NCBI RefSeq assembly: GCF_002831665.1
Contig: NZ_CP025118.1
Span: forward strand, 3,472,001-3,536,000
DNA: 64,000 nt
Direction of reading: 5' to 3'
Source of the DNA: Lacinutrix sp. Bg11-31
Lineage (GTDB): Bacteria > Bacteroidota > Bacteroidia > Flavobacteriales > Flavobacteriaceae
The notes below the pieces were generated by a model that was not told the origin of the DNA, ran no database searches, and saw only the letters and a list, made by a program, of their open reading frames with translations. The number at the start of each line of letters is the position of its first letter. The stretch's first letter is position 1. Position numbers and translations under genes: made by a program. This document shows, piece after piece, positions 43,804-53,500 of the stretch.

Positions 43804-46515
43804 ATGAAACATATTTTTACACTGCTACTTTTAATTGTAGCTAGTACAACTTTTGCCCAAGTTAAATTTGAAGGCGTAGTAAAAGACACAGAAGGAGAGC
43901 TTTTAGAGTTTGCTAATGTAATAGCAATAAATTCAGAATCTAAAGTGTTAGAATCTTATGCTGTAACAAATGATGCAGGACGTTATAAACTTAATCTAGG
44001 TAAAAATACGACTTACAAAATACAAGTTAGCTACATTGGTTTTACCACATTTGAGCAAGAAATCACAACAAAAGAGGAAGCTATAACTGAAGATTTTAGT
44101 TTGGTTATGGATAATAGCCTTGAAGAAGTAGAATTGGTATACGAAATGCCAGTTACTATTAAAGGAGATACTATTATTTATAATGCAGATTCTTTTAAAA
44201 ATGGAACAGAGCGTAAGCTTGAAGACGTATTAAAAAAGTTGCCTGGAGTAGAAATTAATGCCGATGGGCAAATAGAAGTAGAGGGTAAGGTTGTAAATAA
44301 ATTAATGGTTGAAGGTAAAGATTTCTTCGATGGAGACTCTAAACTAGCAACTAAAAATATTCCTGCAGATGCTATTGATAAAGTACAAGTTTTAAAGAAT
44401 TTTTCTAATGTTGGGCAATTAAGTGGTGTACAAAATAATCAAGATAATGTAGCTATTAATATTAAGCTTAAAGAGGGTAAAAAGAACTTTTGGTTTGGTG
44501 ATATAACTGCTGGAAGTGGGAATTCTGAAGATGAAGGATTATACTTAGCGCAACCTAAGTTGTTTTATTATAGTCCAAATAAAAGCATCAACTTTATTGG
44601 AGATTTAAATAATATTGGAGAGTTAGCGTTCTCACGTAGAGATTTTCGTAATTTCAGTGGTGGTTTTAATCCTCCAAGTCAGCAAAGTGGAACTAATATC
44701 GATATTGGAGATGGAGGATTAAACTTCTCTAATCTTCAAAATGACAAGGCTAAAGATATAAACACAAAATTTGGAGCAGTCAATTTTAACGTGTCACCAA
44801 ATAAGGCTTTAGATATTGGAGGTTTTGCAATATTTACTAGTAGTAGAATAGAGCTTCAAGAAAATCAAAATGTAGAATATACAGATGAAGCATTAAATAT
44901 TCCAGATGAAACCACAGCTAGTAATACAAGACAAAGTAGTGATGCTGGTTTATTAAAATTTAAAGCGAAATATAAGCCAAATGGTAATAATCAATTAGAT
45001 TATGATGTGTTGGCTAAAGTAACAAAAGAAGAACAACGCCAGAGTTCCTTTTCTTCGGTTATTGGAGATATTGGTCAAGTTGAAAACTCTAAGCCTTTTA
45101 GTTTAAATCAAAGTTTAAAATATTACTACACTTTAGATGAAAACAATATTTTTGCTTTTGAAGGCTTGCATGAAATTTCAGACGAAGATCCTTTCTATAA
45201 TGCTATTTTAGAAGACAAAACAAATTATGGTAATACTGCAGCAGCACTAGGTTTAGACGAAGCGCAATCTAACTATAATGTAGGGCAAGATAAAAGAGTG
45301 AAATCTAATCAATTAGATGCAAAACTGGACTATTGGAATGTGCTAACGCCTAAAAGCAATATCAATTTAACTTTAGGAACCATTTTAAGTAAGCAAAATT
45401 TTAATACTGATATCTTTCAGTTTTTAGATAATGGTTCTCAGTTTAATACAACTGCAACAATTAATGATGGTTTAGATACTAATGATACAGAGTATAATTT
45501 TAGCGATGTTTATTTAGGTGCTCACTATCGTTTTAAAACTGGAATATTCACTTTTACACCAGGTGTTTCTGCACATGCTTACAGTTCTAATAATGCACAA
45601 TATGGTACCGAAGTTAAAGATAACTTCTTTAGATTGTTGCCAGATTTTAACGTGGTGATCCAGCTTAAAAAAAGCGAGAATATTCAGTTTAACTATCGCA
45701 TGCAAACCACATTTACGGATGTTACTAATTTAGCACGTGGCTTGGTATTAAATAATTACAACTCGTTATATTCTGGAAATCCAGAGTTAGAAAGTGCAAC
45801 GGCACATAATATAAGCTTAAATTACTTTAGCTTTAATATGTTTAATTATACTAATGTATTCGGAAGAGTTTCGTATACTAAAAATATTGACGGAATTAGA
45901 AACGCATCCTCTTTTCAGCCAGGAAGTGTAGTTAATGTTGGGTCGTCTATAAATTCAGATTTTGCAGACGAAAGTGTGACTGCATTTGGGAGGTTTCAAC
46001 GTTCGTTTGGAAAATTAAAAGCTTCTGTTAGAGGTAACTTTAATTATTCTAAATACAATCAATTAATTAACGATAACGTATCTACTAACGAGAGCTATTC
46101 TCAAACATATAGTGCGGGTTTAAGCTCTAATTTTCGAGACGCTCCAAATTTTGATTTTAGTTACGGTTACACAATTAATGATAACGACCAAGGAGCAACA
46201 CGATCTAAGTTCTTTACACACTCTCCATCTGTAAGCTTCGATGCCTTAATGCTTAAAAGTTTTACTTTTAAAACAGATTATACGTATAACGATTTTAGAA
46301 ATGAAGAAACCTCTCTTAATACTTACGAATTCTGGAATGCTTCTTTAGCATATAGAAAAGATGAAGATAGTAAATTTGAATATGAAGTTAAAGCAACAAA
46401 CTTGCTAGATACAAAATCTCAAAACAATACAAATGCAGGCGCTTTTTCTGTAAGTGCAACAGAATACTTTATACAGCCAAGGTTTTTAACTTTTAGAATT
46501 ATTTACAGTTTGTAA
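43804..46515 (+). CDS. TonB-receptor-like outer membrane beta-barrel protein
   Basis: This 903-residue protein has a signal peptide (1-18 from ATG 43804), a carboxypeptidase-like domain (about 20-105; VKFEGVVKDTEGELLEFANV, SYIGFTTFEQEI), a plug-like domain (about 110-225; NGTERKLEDVLKKLPGVEI, GKDFFDGDSKLATKNIP) and an outer-membrane barrel to the C-terminus (RFLTFRIIYSL). It belongs to the group found beside GLPGLI genes. An upstream in-frame start would put about 20 polar residues before the signal peptide, so ATG 43804 is used. The substrate is unknown. A terminator follows 20 bp later. Confidence 0.88.
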   Translation: MKHIFTLLLLIVASTTFAQVKFEGVVKDTEGELLEFANVIAINSESKVLESYAVTNDAGRYKLNLGKNTTYKIQVSYIGFTTFEQEITTKEEAITEDFSLVMDNSLEEVELVYEMPVTIKGDTIIYNADSFKNGTERKLEDVLKKLPGVEINADGQIEVEGKVVNKLMVEGKDFFDGDSKLATKNIPADAIDKVQVLKNFSNVGQLSGVQNNQDNVAINIKLKEGKKNFWFGDITAGSGNSEDEGLYLAQPKLFYYSPNKSINFIGDLNNIGELAFSRRDFRNFSGGFNPPSQQSGTNIDIGDGGLNFSNLQNDKAKDINTKFGAVNFNVSPNKALDIGGFAIFTSSRIELQENQNVEYTDEALNIPDETTASNTRQSSDAGLLKFKAKYKPNGNNQLDYDVLAKVTKEEQRQSSFSSVIGDIGQVENSKPFSLNQSLKYYYTLDENNIFAFEGLHEISDEDPFYNAILEDKTNYGNTAAALGLDEAQSNYNVGQDKRVKSNQLDAKLDYWNVLTPKSNINLTLGTILSKQNFNTDIFQFLDNGSQFNTTATINDGLDTNDTEYNFSDVYLGAHYRFKTGIFTFTPGVSAHAYSSNNAQYGTEVKDNFFRLLPDFNVVIQLKKSENIQFNYRMQTTFTDVTNLARGLVLNNYNSLYSGNPELESATAHNISLNYFSFNMFNYTNVFGRVSYTKNIDGIRNASSFQPGSVVNVGSSINSDFADESVTAFGRFQRSFGKLKASVRGNFNYSKYNQLINDNVSTNESYSQTYSAGLSSNFRDAPNFDFSYGYTINDNDQGATRSKFFTHSPSVSFDALMLKSFTFKTDYTYNDFRNEETSLNTYEFWNASLAYRKDEDSKFEYEVKATNLLDTKSQNNTNAGAFSVSATEYFIQPRFLTFRIIYSL

Positions 46516-46534
46516 GTCTTTAATCTGTTAAAAT

Positions 46535-46565
46535 AAAGCGAGTTAGTTTTTAACTCGCTTTTTTT
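46535..46565 (+). terminator. Rho-independent terminator of the GLPGLI/TonB-like operon
   Basis: Perfect 11-bp stem AAAGCGAGTTA / TAACTCGCTTT with a GTTTT loop and T run. Confidence 0.92.
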
Positions 46566-46576
46566 AATAGAAAAAG

Positions 46577-46607
46577 TTTGTAAGCTTGTAAAACTATAAT
46601 ATATTTG
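46577..46607 (+). promoter_or_regulatory. Promoter of tRNA-Tyr
   Basis: TTTG (46577-46580) and TATATTTG (46600-46607), separated by 19 bp, form a textbook Bacteroidota promoter. The mature tRNA starts 11 bp after the -7 box. Confidence 0.78.
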
Positions 46608-46618
46608 CCATCGGTTTT

Positions 46619-46700
<82 letters not shown>

Positions 46701-46710
46701 CACAAATTAG

Positions 46711-46740
46711 AAAAGTCTGTACATAAGTGCAGACTTTTTT
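46711..46740 (+). terminator. Rho-independent terminator of tRNA-Tyr
   Basis: AAAAGTCTGTAC pairs with GTGCAGACTTTT around ATAA, followed by a T run. The remainder of 46741-46861 holds only the metK terminator. Confidence 0.88.
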
Positions 46741-46812
46741 TGTTATATAAAATAAGTAAAATTAATTTTTTCGAAGTGTTACTCGTTTAATCAAATTAGC
46801 TTTAAGAGCAAA

Positions 46813-46842
46813 AAAAAGCCTTCTCGTTTAAGAAGGCTTTTT
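46813..46842 (-). terminator. Rho-independent terminator of metK
   Basis: AAAAAGCCTTCT (46813-46824) pairs perfectly with AGAAGGCTTTTT (46831-46842). The minus strand continues with more T residues, 20 bp after the metK stop codon. Confidence 0.88.
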
Positions 46843-46861
46843 CGTATTATGTAGCTGAAGT

Positions 46862-48118
46862 TTAAATACCAAATTCAGCTTTTACTTTATCAATATAATC
46901 TAACTTTTCCCAAGTAAATAATTCAACATCTAAAGTAATGTCTTTGCCATTAGGCTGAGAAAATGTTTTAGTAACCGTTTCGTTTTTTCTTCCCATATGC
47001 CCATAAGCAGCAGTTTCGCTATATATAGGATTACGTAATTTTAAACGAGATTCAATTGCAGCTGGTCTCATGTCAAATACTTTCGAAATTTTATTTGCTA
47101 TTTCACCATCTGTCATATTAAATGGGCAAGTACCATAAGTGTCTACAAATATTCCCATAGGTTCAACAACACCAATAGCGTAAGAAACTTGTACTAAAAT
47201 TTCTTCAGCAACACCTGCAGCAACTAAGTTTTTTGCAATATGTCTTGTTGCATAAGCAGCACTTCTATCTACTTTACTTGGGTCTTTTCCAGAAAAAGCA
47301 CCTCCACCGTGAGCACCTTTTCCACCATAAGTATCTACAATAATTTTACGTCCAGTTAATCCTGTGTCTCCATGTGGTCCACCAATTACAAACTTTCCTG
47401 TAGGGTTAATGTGATATTTAATATCATCATTAAATAACGCTTGGATAGCTTCTGGTAGTTTTGCTACTACTCTTGGTATTAATATCTCAACAATATCTTT
47501 TCTAATTTTAGCTAGCATAACATCGTCATTACTATCAAAATCATCATGTTGTGTAGAAACTACTATAGCTTCTATACGTTGCGGTGTGTTATCATCGCTG
47601 TATTCTATAGTTACTTGACTTTTAGAATCTGGTCTTATGTAAGTAATGTCTTTATTCTCACGACGTAACTCAGCCAATTCAATTAATATTTTGTGAGATA
47701 AATCTAAAGCCAAAGGCATGTAGTTTTCTGTCTCGCTAGTTGCATAACCAAACATCATTCCTTGGTCTCCTGCACCTTGCTCTTCTTTTGTTGCACGATC
47801 AACGCCACGATTAATATCGTCACTCTGTTCGTGAATAGCACTAAAAACGCCACAAGAATTACCATCGAACATATATTCGCTCTTAGTATAACCAATTTTG
47901 TTTATAGTATCTCTTGCAATCTTTTGCACATCTAAATAAGTATTAGATTTTACTTCTCCTGCAAGTACTACTTGTCCTGTAGTAACAAGCGTTTCGCAAG
48001 CTACCTTAGATTCGCTATCGAATGCTAAAAAATTGTCTATTAATGCATCACTAATTTGATCTGCAACTTTATCTGGATGTCCTTCAGATACACTTTCTGA
48101 TGTAAATAAATACGCCAT
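46862..48118 (-). CDS. metK: S-adenosylmethionine synthetase
   Basis: This 418-residue enzyme makes SAM from methionine and ATP. Signatures: [21 protein letters not shown] at the N-terminus, the ATP-binding [12 protein letters not shown] and the P-loop-like [19 protein letters not shown]. The length is usual for Bacteroidota, whose MetK is slightly longer than that of E. coli. It is monocistronic. The 5' leader contains a SAM-II-like riboswitch (48175-48226), which would give feedback control by the product. Confidence 0.98.
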   Translation of the reverse strand: MAYLFTSESVSEGHPDKVADQISDALIDNFLAFDSESKVACETLVTTGQVVLAGEVKSNTYLDVQKIARDTINKIGYTKSEYMFDGNSCGVFSAIHEQSDDINRGVDRATKEEQGAGDQGMMFGYATSETENYMPLALDLSHKILIELAELRRENKDITYIRPDSKSQVTIEYSDDNTPQRIEAIVVSTQHDDFDSNDDVMLAKIRKDIVEILIPRVVAKLPEAIQALFNDDIKYHINPTGKFVIGGPHGDTGLTGRKIIVDTYGGKGAHGGGAFSGKDPSKVDRSAAYATRHIAKNLVAAGVAEEILVQVSYAIGVVEPMGIFVDTYGTCPFNMTDGEIANKISKVFDMRPAAIESRLKLRNPIYSETAAYGHMGRKNETVTKTFSQPNGKDITLDVELFTWEKLDYIDKVKAEFGI

Positions 48119-48144
48119 AACTTTTTTTAAATTTTATATATACA

Positions 48145-48219
48145 GGATTTGACGAAAGCGTCGAAGGAAGTTTACACTGCCTTTAGCATTTTTTATAGAG
48201 GTTGCAATCAGTCAAATCC
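48145..48219 (-). promoter_or_regulatory. Inverted repeat linking the SAM-II aptamer to the metK leader
   Basis: GGATTTGAC (48145-48153) and GTCAAATCC (48211-48219) are perfectly complementary. In the metK leader RNA the 5' copy is inside the SAM-II aptamer loop and the 3' copy lies about 27 nt before the start codon, so pairing of the two would exclude the aptamer fold. It is a candidate expression platform. Confidence 0.45.
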
Positions 48220-48226
48220 GTCCTCG
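48175..48226 (-). ncRNA. SAM-II-like riboswitch in the metK leader
   Basis: Read on the minus strand, P1 is GAGG (48225-48222) with CCTC (48201-48198). The loop GGATTTGACTGATTGCAA resembles the SAM-II core GATTTAACCGTATTGCAA, and the tail ATGCTAAAGG resembles GTAGCTAAAAAGG. The pseudoknot pair is ACTG in the loop with CAGT in the tail, at the positions where known SAM-II RNAs use a different complementary pair. The size (52 nt) is normal. A -7 box just upstream supports transcription from there. Confidence 0.8.
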
Positions 48227-48239
48227 TAATTAATTTCGA

Positions 48240-48247
48240 CAAAAGTA
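48240..48247 (-). promoter_or_regulatory. -7 promoter box of metK
   Basis: On the minus strand it reads TACTTTTG, a full match to TAnnTTTG, about 14 bp before the SAM-II aptamer. The stretch 48248-48490 beyond it is AT-rich and shows nothing else. Confidence 0.6.
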
Positions 48248-48492
48248 TAAAAAATTATATGGATAGAAATTCCTTTTTACAATTTTATGAAAACTTTATC
48301 TTTAAGGATTAAATCTTTAGCCTAGAAAACGGAATAATTATAAGACAATATTTATTTTAAAATAATATTAGTTTTATAAAATAGTAATAGACTGTTTTTG
48401 GTGAAATATTTTTTGTTTAAAATTAACTTTAAAGATTTATTTTCTGTTTTATTGTTTTAAAATTAATTATTCAGAAAAATATTCTTTTTAAC

Positions 48493-48524
48493 TTGTTTAA
48501 TTAGATTTTTTTTCACAATATTTG
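48493..48524 (+). promoter_or_regulatory. Promoter of the metY operon
   Basis: TTG (48493-48495) and AATATTTG (48517-48524; one mismatch to TAnnTTTG) are 21 bp apart. Transcription would begin about 25 bp before the S-box aptamer. Confidence 0.55.
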
Positions 48525-48554
48525 TACTCACAAAGTTCAAACACTTACTGAAAT

Positions 48555-48671
48555 GTTATCAAGAAAGGTGGAGAGATAGACTCGCTGAAGCCTTAGCAAC
48601 CCTTAGACTTACTAAGAAGGTGCTAAATTCTACTTAATTTTCGATTCATTTATCGAAGTTGGATAGATAAC
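48555..48671 (+). ncRNA. SAM-I (S-box) riboswitch of the metY operon
   Basis: The aptamer is closed by P1 GTTATC/GATAAC (48555-48560 and 48666-48671). It contains the S-box core: AAGAAAGGTGGAGAGA, then CTGAAGCCTTAGCAACC, a P3 hairpin (CTTAGACTTACTAAG), AAGGTGCTAAATTC, and a P4 hairpin TTCGAT/ATCGAA. These conserved blocks are in the right order and spacing. Binding of SAM should switch off the methionine genes downstream. Confidence 0.92.
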
Positions 48672-48677
48672 TAAAAT

Positions 48678-48711
48678 CTAATTACTCATCTGTAATTAGT
48701 ATTTCTTTTTA
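48678..48711 (+). terminator. Candidate expression-platform hairpin after the S-box
   Basis: CTAATTAC (48678-48685) pairs with GTAATTAG (48692-48699), followed by a T-rich tract. It is AU-rich and thus weak, and a second short hairpin (GCCTCA/TGAGGC, 48731-48745) lies further on. Either could act in the SAM response. Confidence 0.45.
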
Positions 48712-48792
48712 ACATTTTTCTAATATGTATGCCTCATAATGAGGCTTATTTGACTTTTGAATTAATTTATTTAACTCGAAAAACTTAGAAAA

Positions 48793-50085
48793 ATGAGTAC
48801 ACAAAAATTTGCAACACAAGCATTACACGCAGGACACGACACAAGTAAAACAGGAGGAACTAGAGCGGTTCCTATTTATCAAACATCATCTTATGTTTTT
48901 GATGATTCAGATGACGCAGCAGGACGATTTAATCTCTCTGTTCCAGGCTTTATTTACACACGTTTAAACAACCCAACAAACGATATTTTAGAACAGCGTA
49001 TCGCAGCACTAGAAGGCGGTATTGCGGCAGTTGCAACTGCGTCAGGTACAGCAGCAATTTCTACAACATTATTAACCTTGTTAAAAGCAGGCGACCATAT
49101 TGTGGCATCCAGTAGTTTGTATGGCGGAACGTATAATTTATTAAGTGTAACGCTACCAAGACATGGTATTACTACAACATTTGTAGATCCTTCAGATTCA
49201 GAAAATTTTGGCAAAGCAGCACAAGAAAATACAAGAGCTATTTTTGTAGAGTCTTTAGGGAATCCAAAATTAGATGTTTTAGACTTAGAGGCTATTTCTA
49301 AAGAAGCAAAAGCTGTAAAAGTGCCATTAATTGTAGATAATACAGTGGCAACACCATATTTATTAAACCCAATTGCGCATGGAGCAAACATTGTAATTCA
49401 TTCTTTAACCAAATATATTAATGGTAATGGAACATCGCTTGGTGGTATAATTATAGATGCTGGAACATTTGATTGGACTAATGGGAAATTCCCGGAGTTT
49501 ACAGAACCATCTGCTGGTTACCATGGTTTAGTTTATAGCGAAGCTATTGGTGCGGCTGCATTTATTGTTAAAGTTAGAATAGAAGGTTTAAGAGATTACG
49601 GTGGAGCATTAAGTCCGTTTAACGCTTTTCAAATTATTCAAGGATTGGAAACATTGGAATTAAGAATTTTAAAGCACTCTCAAAATGCTTTAGAGCTAGC
49701 TAAATGGTTACAAGAACAACCAGAAGTAACTTGGGTAAATTATCCAGGATTACAGACTAGTAAATATAATAGTTTAGCTAAAAAGTACTTGCCAAAAGGA
49801 CAAAGTGGTGTGGTTACTTTTGGAGTTGATGGCGGTTTTGAATCGGCTAAAAAAATAGCAGATACCACAAAATTATTCTCGCTATTAGCCAATATTGGTG
49901 ATACAAAATCTTTGATTATTCATCCTGCAAGTACAACGCATCAACAATTAAGTGATGAAGCGCAAAAACTAACAGGAGTGACTAAAGACTTGATTAGACT
50001 GTCTGTAGGAATTGAAAATATAGAAGATTTAAAAGCCGATTTAAAAGAAGCTTTTATAGTCGTTAAAAAAACAGTTTTAGCTTAA
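48793..50085 (+). CDS. metY: O-acetylhomoserine sulfhydrylase
   Basis: This 430-residue PLP enzyme joins sulfide and O-acetylhomoserine to homocysteine. It shows the trans-sulfuration family pattern: TSSYVFDDSDDAAGRFNL, YTRLNNPTNDILEQRIAALEGG, and the PLP lysine in IHSLTKYINGNGTSLGG. The length (430) and the NGNGTS loop separate it from cystathionine gamma-synthases of about 390 residues. It is the first gene behind the S-box riboswitch. OsmC and the MetX-AK-HSD fusion follow at 30 and -1 bp spacing. Confidence 0.95.
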   Translation: MSTQKFATQALHAGHDTSKTGGTRAVPIYQTSSYVFDDSDDAAGRFNLSVPGFIYTRLNNPTNDILEQRIAALEGGIAAVATASGTAAISTTLLTLLKAGDHIVASSSLYGGTYNLLSVTLPRHGITTTFVDPSDSENFGKAAQENTRAIFVESLGNPKLDVLDLEAISKEAKAVKVPLIVDNTVATPYLLNPIAHGANIVIHSLTKYINGNGTSLGGIIIDAGTFDWTNGKFPEFTEPSAGYHGLVYSEAIGAAAFIVKVRIEGLRDYGGALSPFNAFQIIQGLETLELRILKHSQNALELAKWLQEQPEVTWVNYPGLQTSKYNSLAKKYLPKGQSGVVTFGVDGGFESAKKIADTTKLFSLLANIGDTKSLIIHPASTTHQQLSDEAQKLTGVTKDLIRLSVGIENIEDLKADLKEAFIVVKKTVLA

Positions 50086-50115
50086 GACGTTATCTTAATT
50101 CAAATTCAAAAAAAG

Positions 50116-50568
50116 ATGAGTGATTTAAAATTTTCAGTAGCAGGAGTAAGCACATCTGCGACACAATTTGTAGGTAAAGCAAGGCAGTTTAAATTAGTAA
50201 TAGATGAGCCTGAAGCTTTAAATGGTACAGACGAAGGCGCTAACCCAGTGGAATATATTCTTGCAGGATTTGCGGGCTGTGTTAACGTTGTTGGTCATTT
50301 AGTAGCAAAAGAGCTTGGATTTAAAATAGATAAATTAAATATAGAAGTATCAGGAGACATTAACCCAGATAAGTTTCTAGGGATATCAAATAATGAGCGA
50401 GCAGGTTTTAAAAATATCGAATTAAAATTAGCGCCAGAAACTACTGCAAGTATAGAAACATTAGTTAAATGGTTAGAGATTGTTGAAGCGCGTTGTCCAG
50501 TTAGAGATAATTTATCTAATAATACATCAGTAAAAATCTCAGTACAAAAAGAATACAATCTTAATTAA
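50116..50568 (+). CDS. OsmC family protein
   Basis: This 150-residue protein belongs to the OsmC/Ohr superfamily, peroxide-reducing proteins with two catalytic cysteines. The first is in LAGFAGCVNVVGHLVAKELGF (about residue 55) and the second in VEARCPVRDNLSN (about 126). Its stop overlaps the ATG of the next gene by one base. Its place in the methionine operon suggests protection against, or handling of, reactive sulfur or oxidised sulfur compounds; this is inference. Confidence 0.88.
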   Translation: MSDLKFSVAGVSTSATQFVGKARQFKLVIDEPEALNGTDEGANPVEYILAGFAGCVNVVGHLVAKELGFKIDKLNIEVSGDINPDKFLGISNNERAGFKNIELKLAPETTASIETLVKWLEIVEARCPVRDNLSNNTSVKISVQKEYNLN

Positions 50569-53500
50569 TGAAAGATTTACAATACATAGATAGTATCGAT
50601 TATGTTACTCAAAGCGATAAGGCAACGACCATAAAGTTGTCTTATCAGCTTTTTGGTAAAGCATTACATACCGCTCCAATTGTATTGATAAATCATGCAT
50701 TAACAGGTAATAGCAATGTTACAGGTACAGATGGTTGGTGGTCAGATTTGGTTGGAGATGGAAAAGTTATTGACACTAAAGAGTATACTGTTTTAGCATT
50801 TAATATTCCTGGAAATGGTTATGATGGTTTTTTAATTGAAAACTATAAAGACTTTATAGCAAGAGATATCGCGAAGCTGTTTCTTATTGGATTAGAAAAA
50901 CTAACCATCAACTCGGTTTATGCTGTAATTGGAGGTTCTCTTGGTGGTGGTATTGCTTGGGAAATGGCCGTTTTAAAACCCAATTTGGCAACACATTTTA
51001 TTCCTGTGGCTACCGATTGGAAAGCTACCGATTGGTTAATGGCTAATTGTCAAATTCAAGAACAGTTTTTGGTTAATTCTAAAAATCCAGTACACGATGC
51101 TCGCATGCATGCTATGTTGTGTTATCGTACTCCAGAGTCTTTTAAATCAAGGTTTCAACGTTCTAAAAACGAAACATTAGATTTATTTAATGTCGAAAGT
51201 TGGTTGCTTCATCATGGTAATAAGTTACAGGAACGTTTTCAGTTATCGGCTTATAAATTAATGAATCAATTACTACGTAGTATCGATGTGACTAAAGGAA
51301 GAGAATCAAATAATAAGGTGTTAGATGGTATTCAATCTAAAATTACAATTGTTGCAGTAGATTCTGATTTATTTTTTACTGCTGAAGAAAACCGAGAAAC
51401 GCAAAAACAATTAGCATTAACACATCCAAATGTGACTTATAATGAGATTAATTCCATTCATGGTCACGATGCATTCTTAATAGAGTTCGAGCAACTCGAA
51501 AATATAATTAAAGGCATTTTTAAGCCCGAGTTAAAAGAAAAGAAAATGAAGATATTAAAATTTGGAGGCAAATCTCTAGCCAATGGCGAAGGTTTAAATC
51601 GTGTTATTTCTATTATAGAAAATAAAGTTAAAGCCGAAGAAAATATAGCTGTTGTTGTTTCTGCAAGAGGTAAAGCAACAGACCAATTGGAGGCTATTCT
51701 TGAGAAAGCAGTAAAAGGCCAATCTTATGCTGTAGAGTTAGAGGTCTTTAAAAAGGATCAAAAAGGAACAGTTTTAGTAGATTTTGAAACCGAATTTTCC
51801 AGATTAGATAGTCTGTTTGCAGGTGTACAATTATTAGGTGATTATAGCCAGAAAATTAAAGATGAAGTTTTAGCACAAGGCGAATTAATTTCAGCTAAAT
51901 TTATTACTGCATTATTACTAAAAAAAAATATTAATGCAAAAGTAGCAGACGCTAGAACATTAATAAAAACAGATGACACCTTTGGTAATGCAAAACCAAT
52001 TGATGCATTGTCTAAAAAAAATGTAGTTACTTATTTTAAACAAAATAATAGCACTACAGTTAATATTGTTACTGGTTTTATAGCGTCTAATAGAGACGGT
52101 AAAACCACAACGTTAGGTCGTAATGGAAGTAATTACACGGCAGCATTGTTAGCTAATTATTTAGATGCTGAAGAGTTACAGAATTACACACATGTTAATG
52201 GTATTTATACGGCGAATCCGGATTTAGTAGAAGATGCTAGAAAAATAGAGCGATTATCTTTTACGGAAGCTAATGAGTTGGCTAATTTCGGAACGACCAT
52301 TTTACATGCAAAAACTATTATTCCTTTAATAGAGAAAAATATTCCGCTTCGTATTCTAAATACATTCAATCCGGAAGATAAAGGCACAATAATTACAGCA
52401 CAAAATAAAGATAAAGGCATACGTTCATTATCAGTGTTAGATAATGTGGCATTAGTAAATATCGAAGGACGTGGCTTATTGGGCAAGGTTGGAGTTGATG
52501 CTAGAATTTTTACAGCTTTAAGTAAAGAGAATATAAGCGTTAGTATTATTTCTCAAGGCTCTTCAGAGCGTGGTATTGGTTTGGTTATTGATGCAGAAAA
52601 GGCAAGTAGAGCAGTTATTGTTTTAGAACAAGAGTTTGAAAACGATTTTTACTCGCAAGACATTAATAAAATTAGTGTTGTAGACGATGTTTCTGTCATT
52701 TCAATTATTGGTCAAGAGTTAAGCACGTTTCATAAACCGTTTAATGCGTTAATAAAAAATCAAATTATCCCTATCCTTTTTAATAATACCATTACTGGCG
52801 AAAATGTGAGTATTGTAGTTAGAAAAAAGGAACTTCATAAAGCCTTGAATGTTATTCATGGAGAGATCTTCGGAATTTCTAAAAAGATAAATCTAGCCAT
52901 TTTTGGTCATGGTTTAGTCGGTAGCGCATTGATTAATCAAATTATTGCTTCAGCTGAAGATATTGAAAAAAGAAAAGGCATTAAGCTTAATATTTTTGCG
53001 ATAGCCAATTCTAAAAAAGTGCTTTTCAGTAAAAATGGCATCGATAAAAATTGGAAAAACACACTAGAAACTAATGGTGAACACTATCGGATTAAAGATG
53101 TTTTTCAATTTGCAAAAAATAATCATTTAGAGAATTTAATAGCTATAGATAACACGTCAAGTTTAGATTTTGTATCCAATTATATTAAGTTGGTGGAGCA
53201 AGGTTTCGATTTAGTGTCTTCTAATAAAATAGCAAATACTATCGATCTAGAGTTTTATAACCAATTGCGTAATACTTTAGAAAAACACCAAAAAAGTTAT
53301 CTGTATGAAACTAATGTTGGTGCAGGTTTACCATTAATTGATACTATTAAATTATTACATCTTTCTGGCGAAAATATTGTACGTATTCGCGGCGTGTTTT
53401 CTGGATCGCTAAGTTATTTGTTTAATACATTTTCTTCGGAAGACACCTCGTTTGCAACAGTATTACAACAAGCTTTAGATAAAGGCTTTACGGAACCAAA

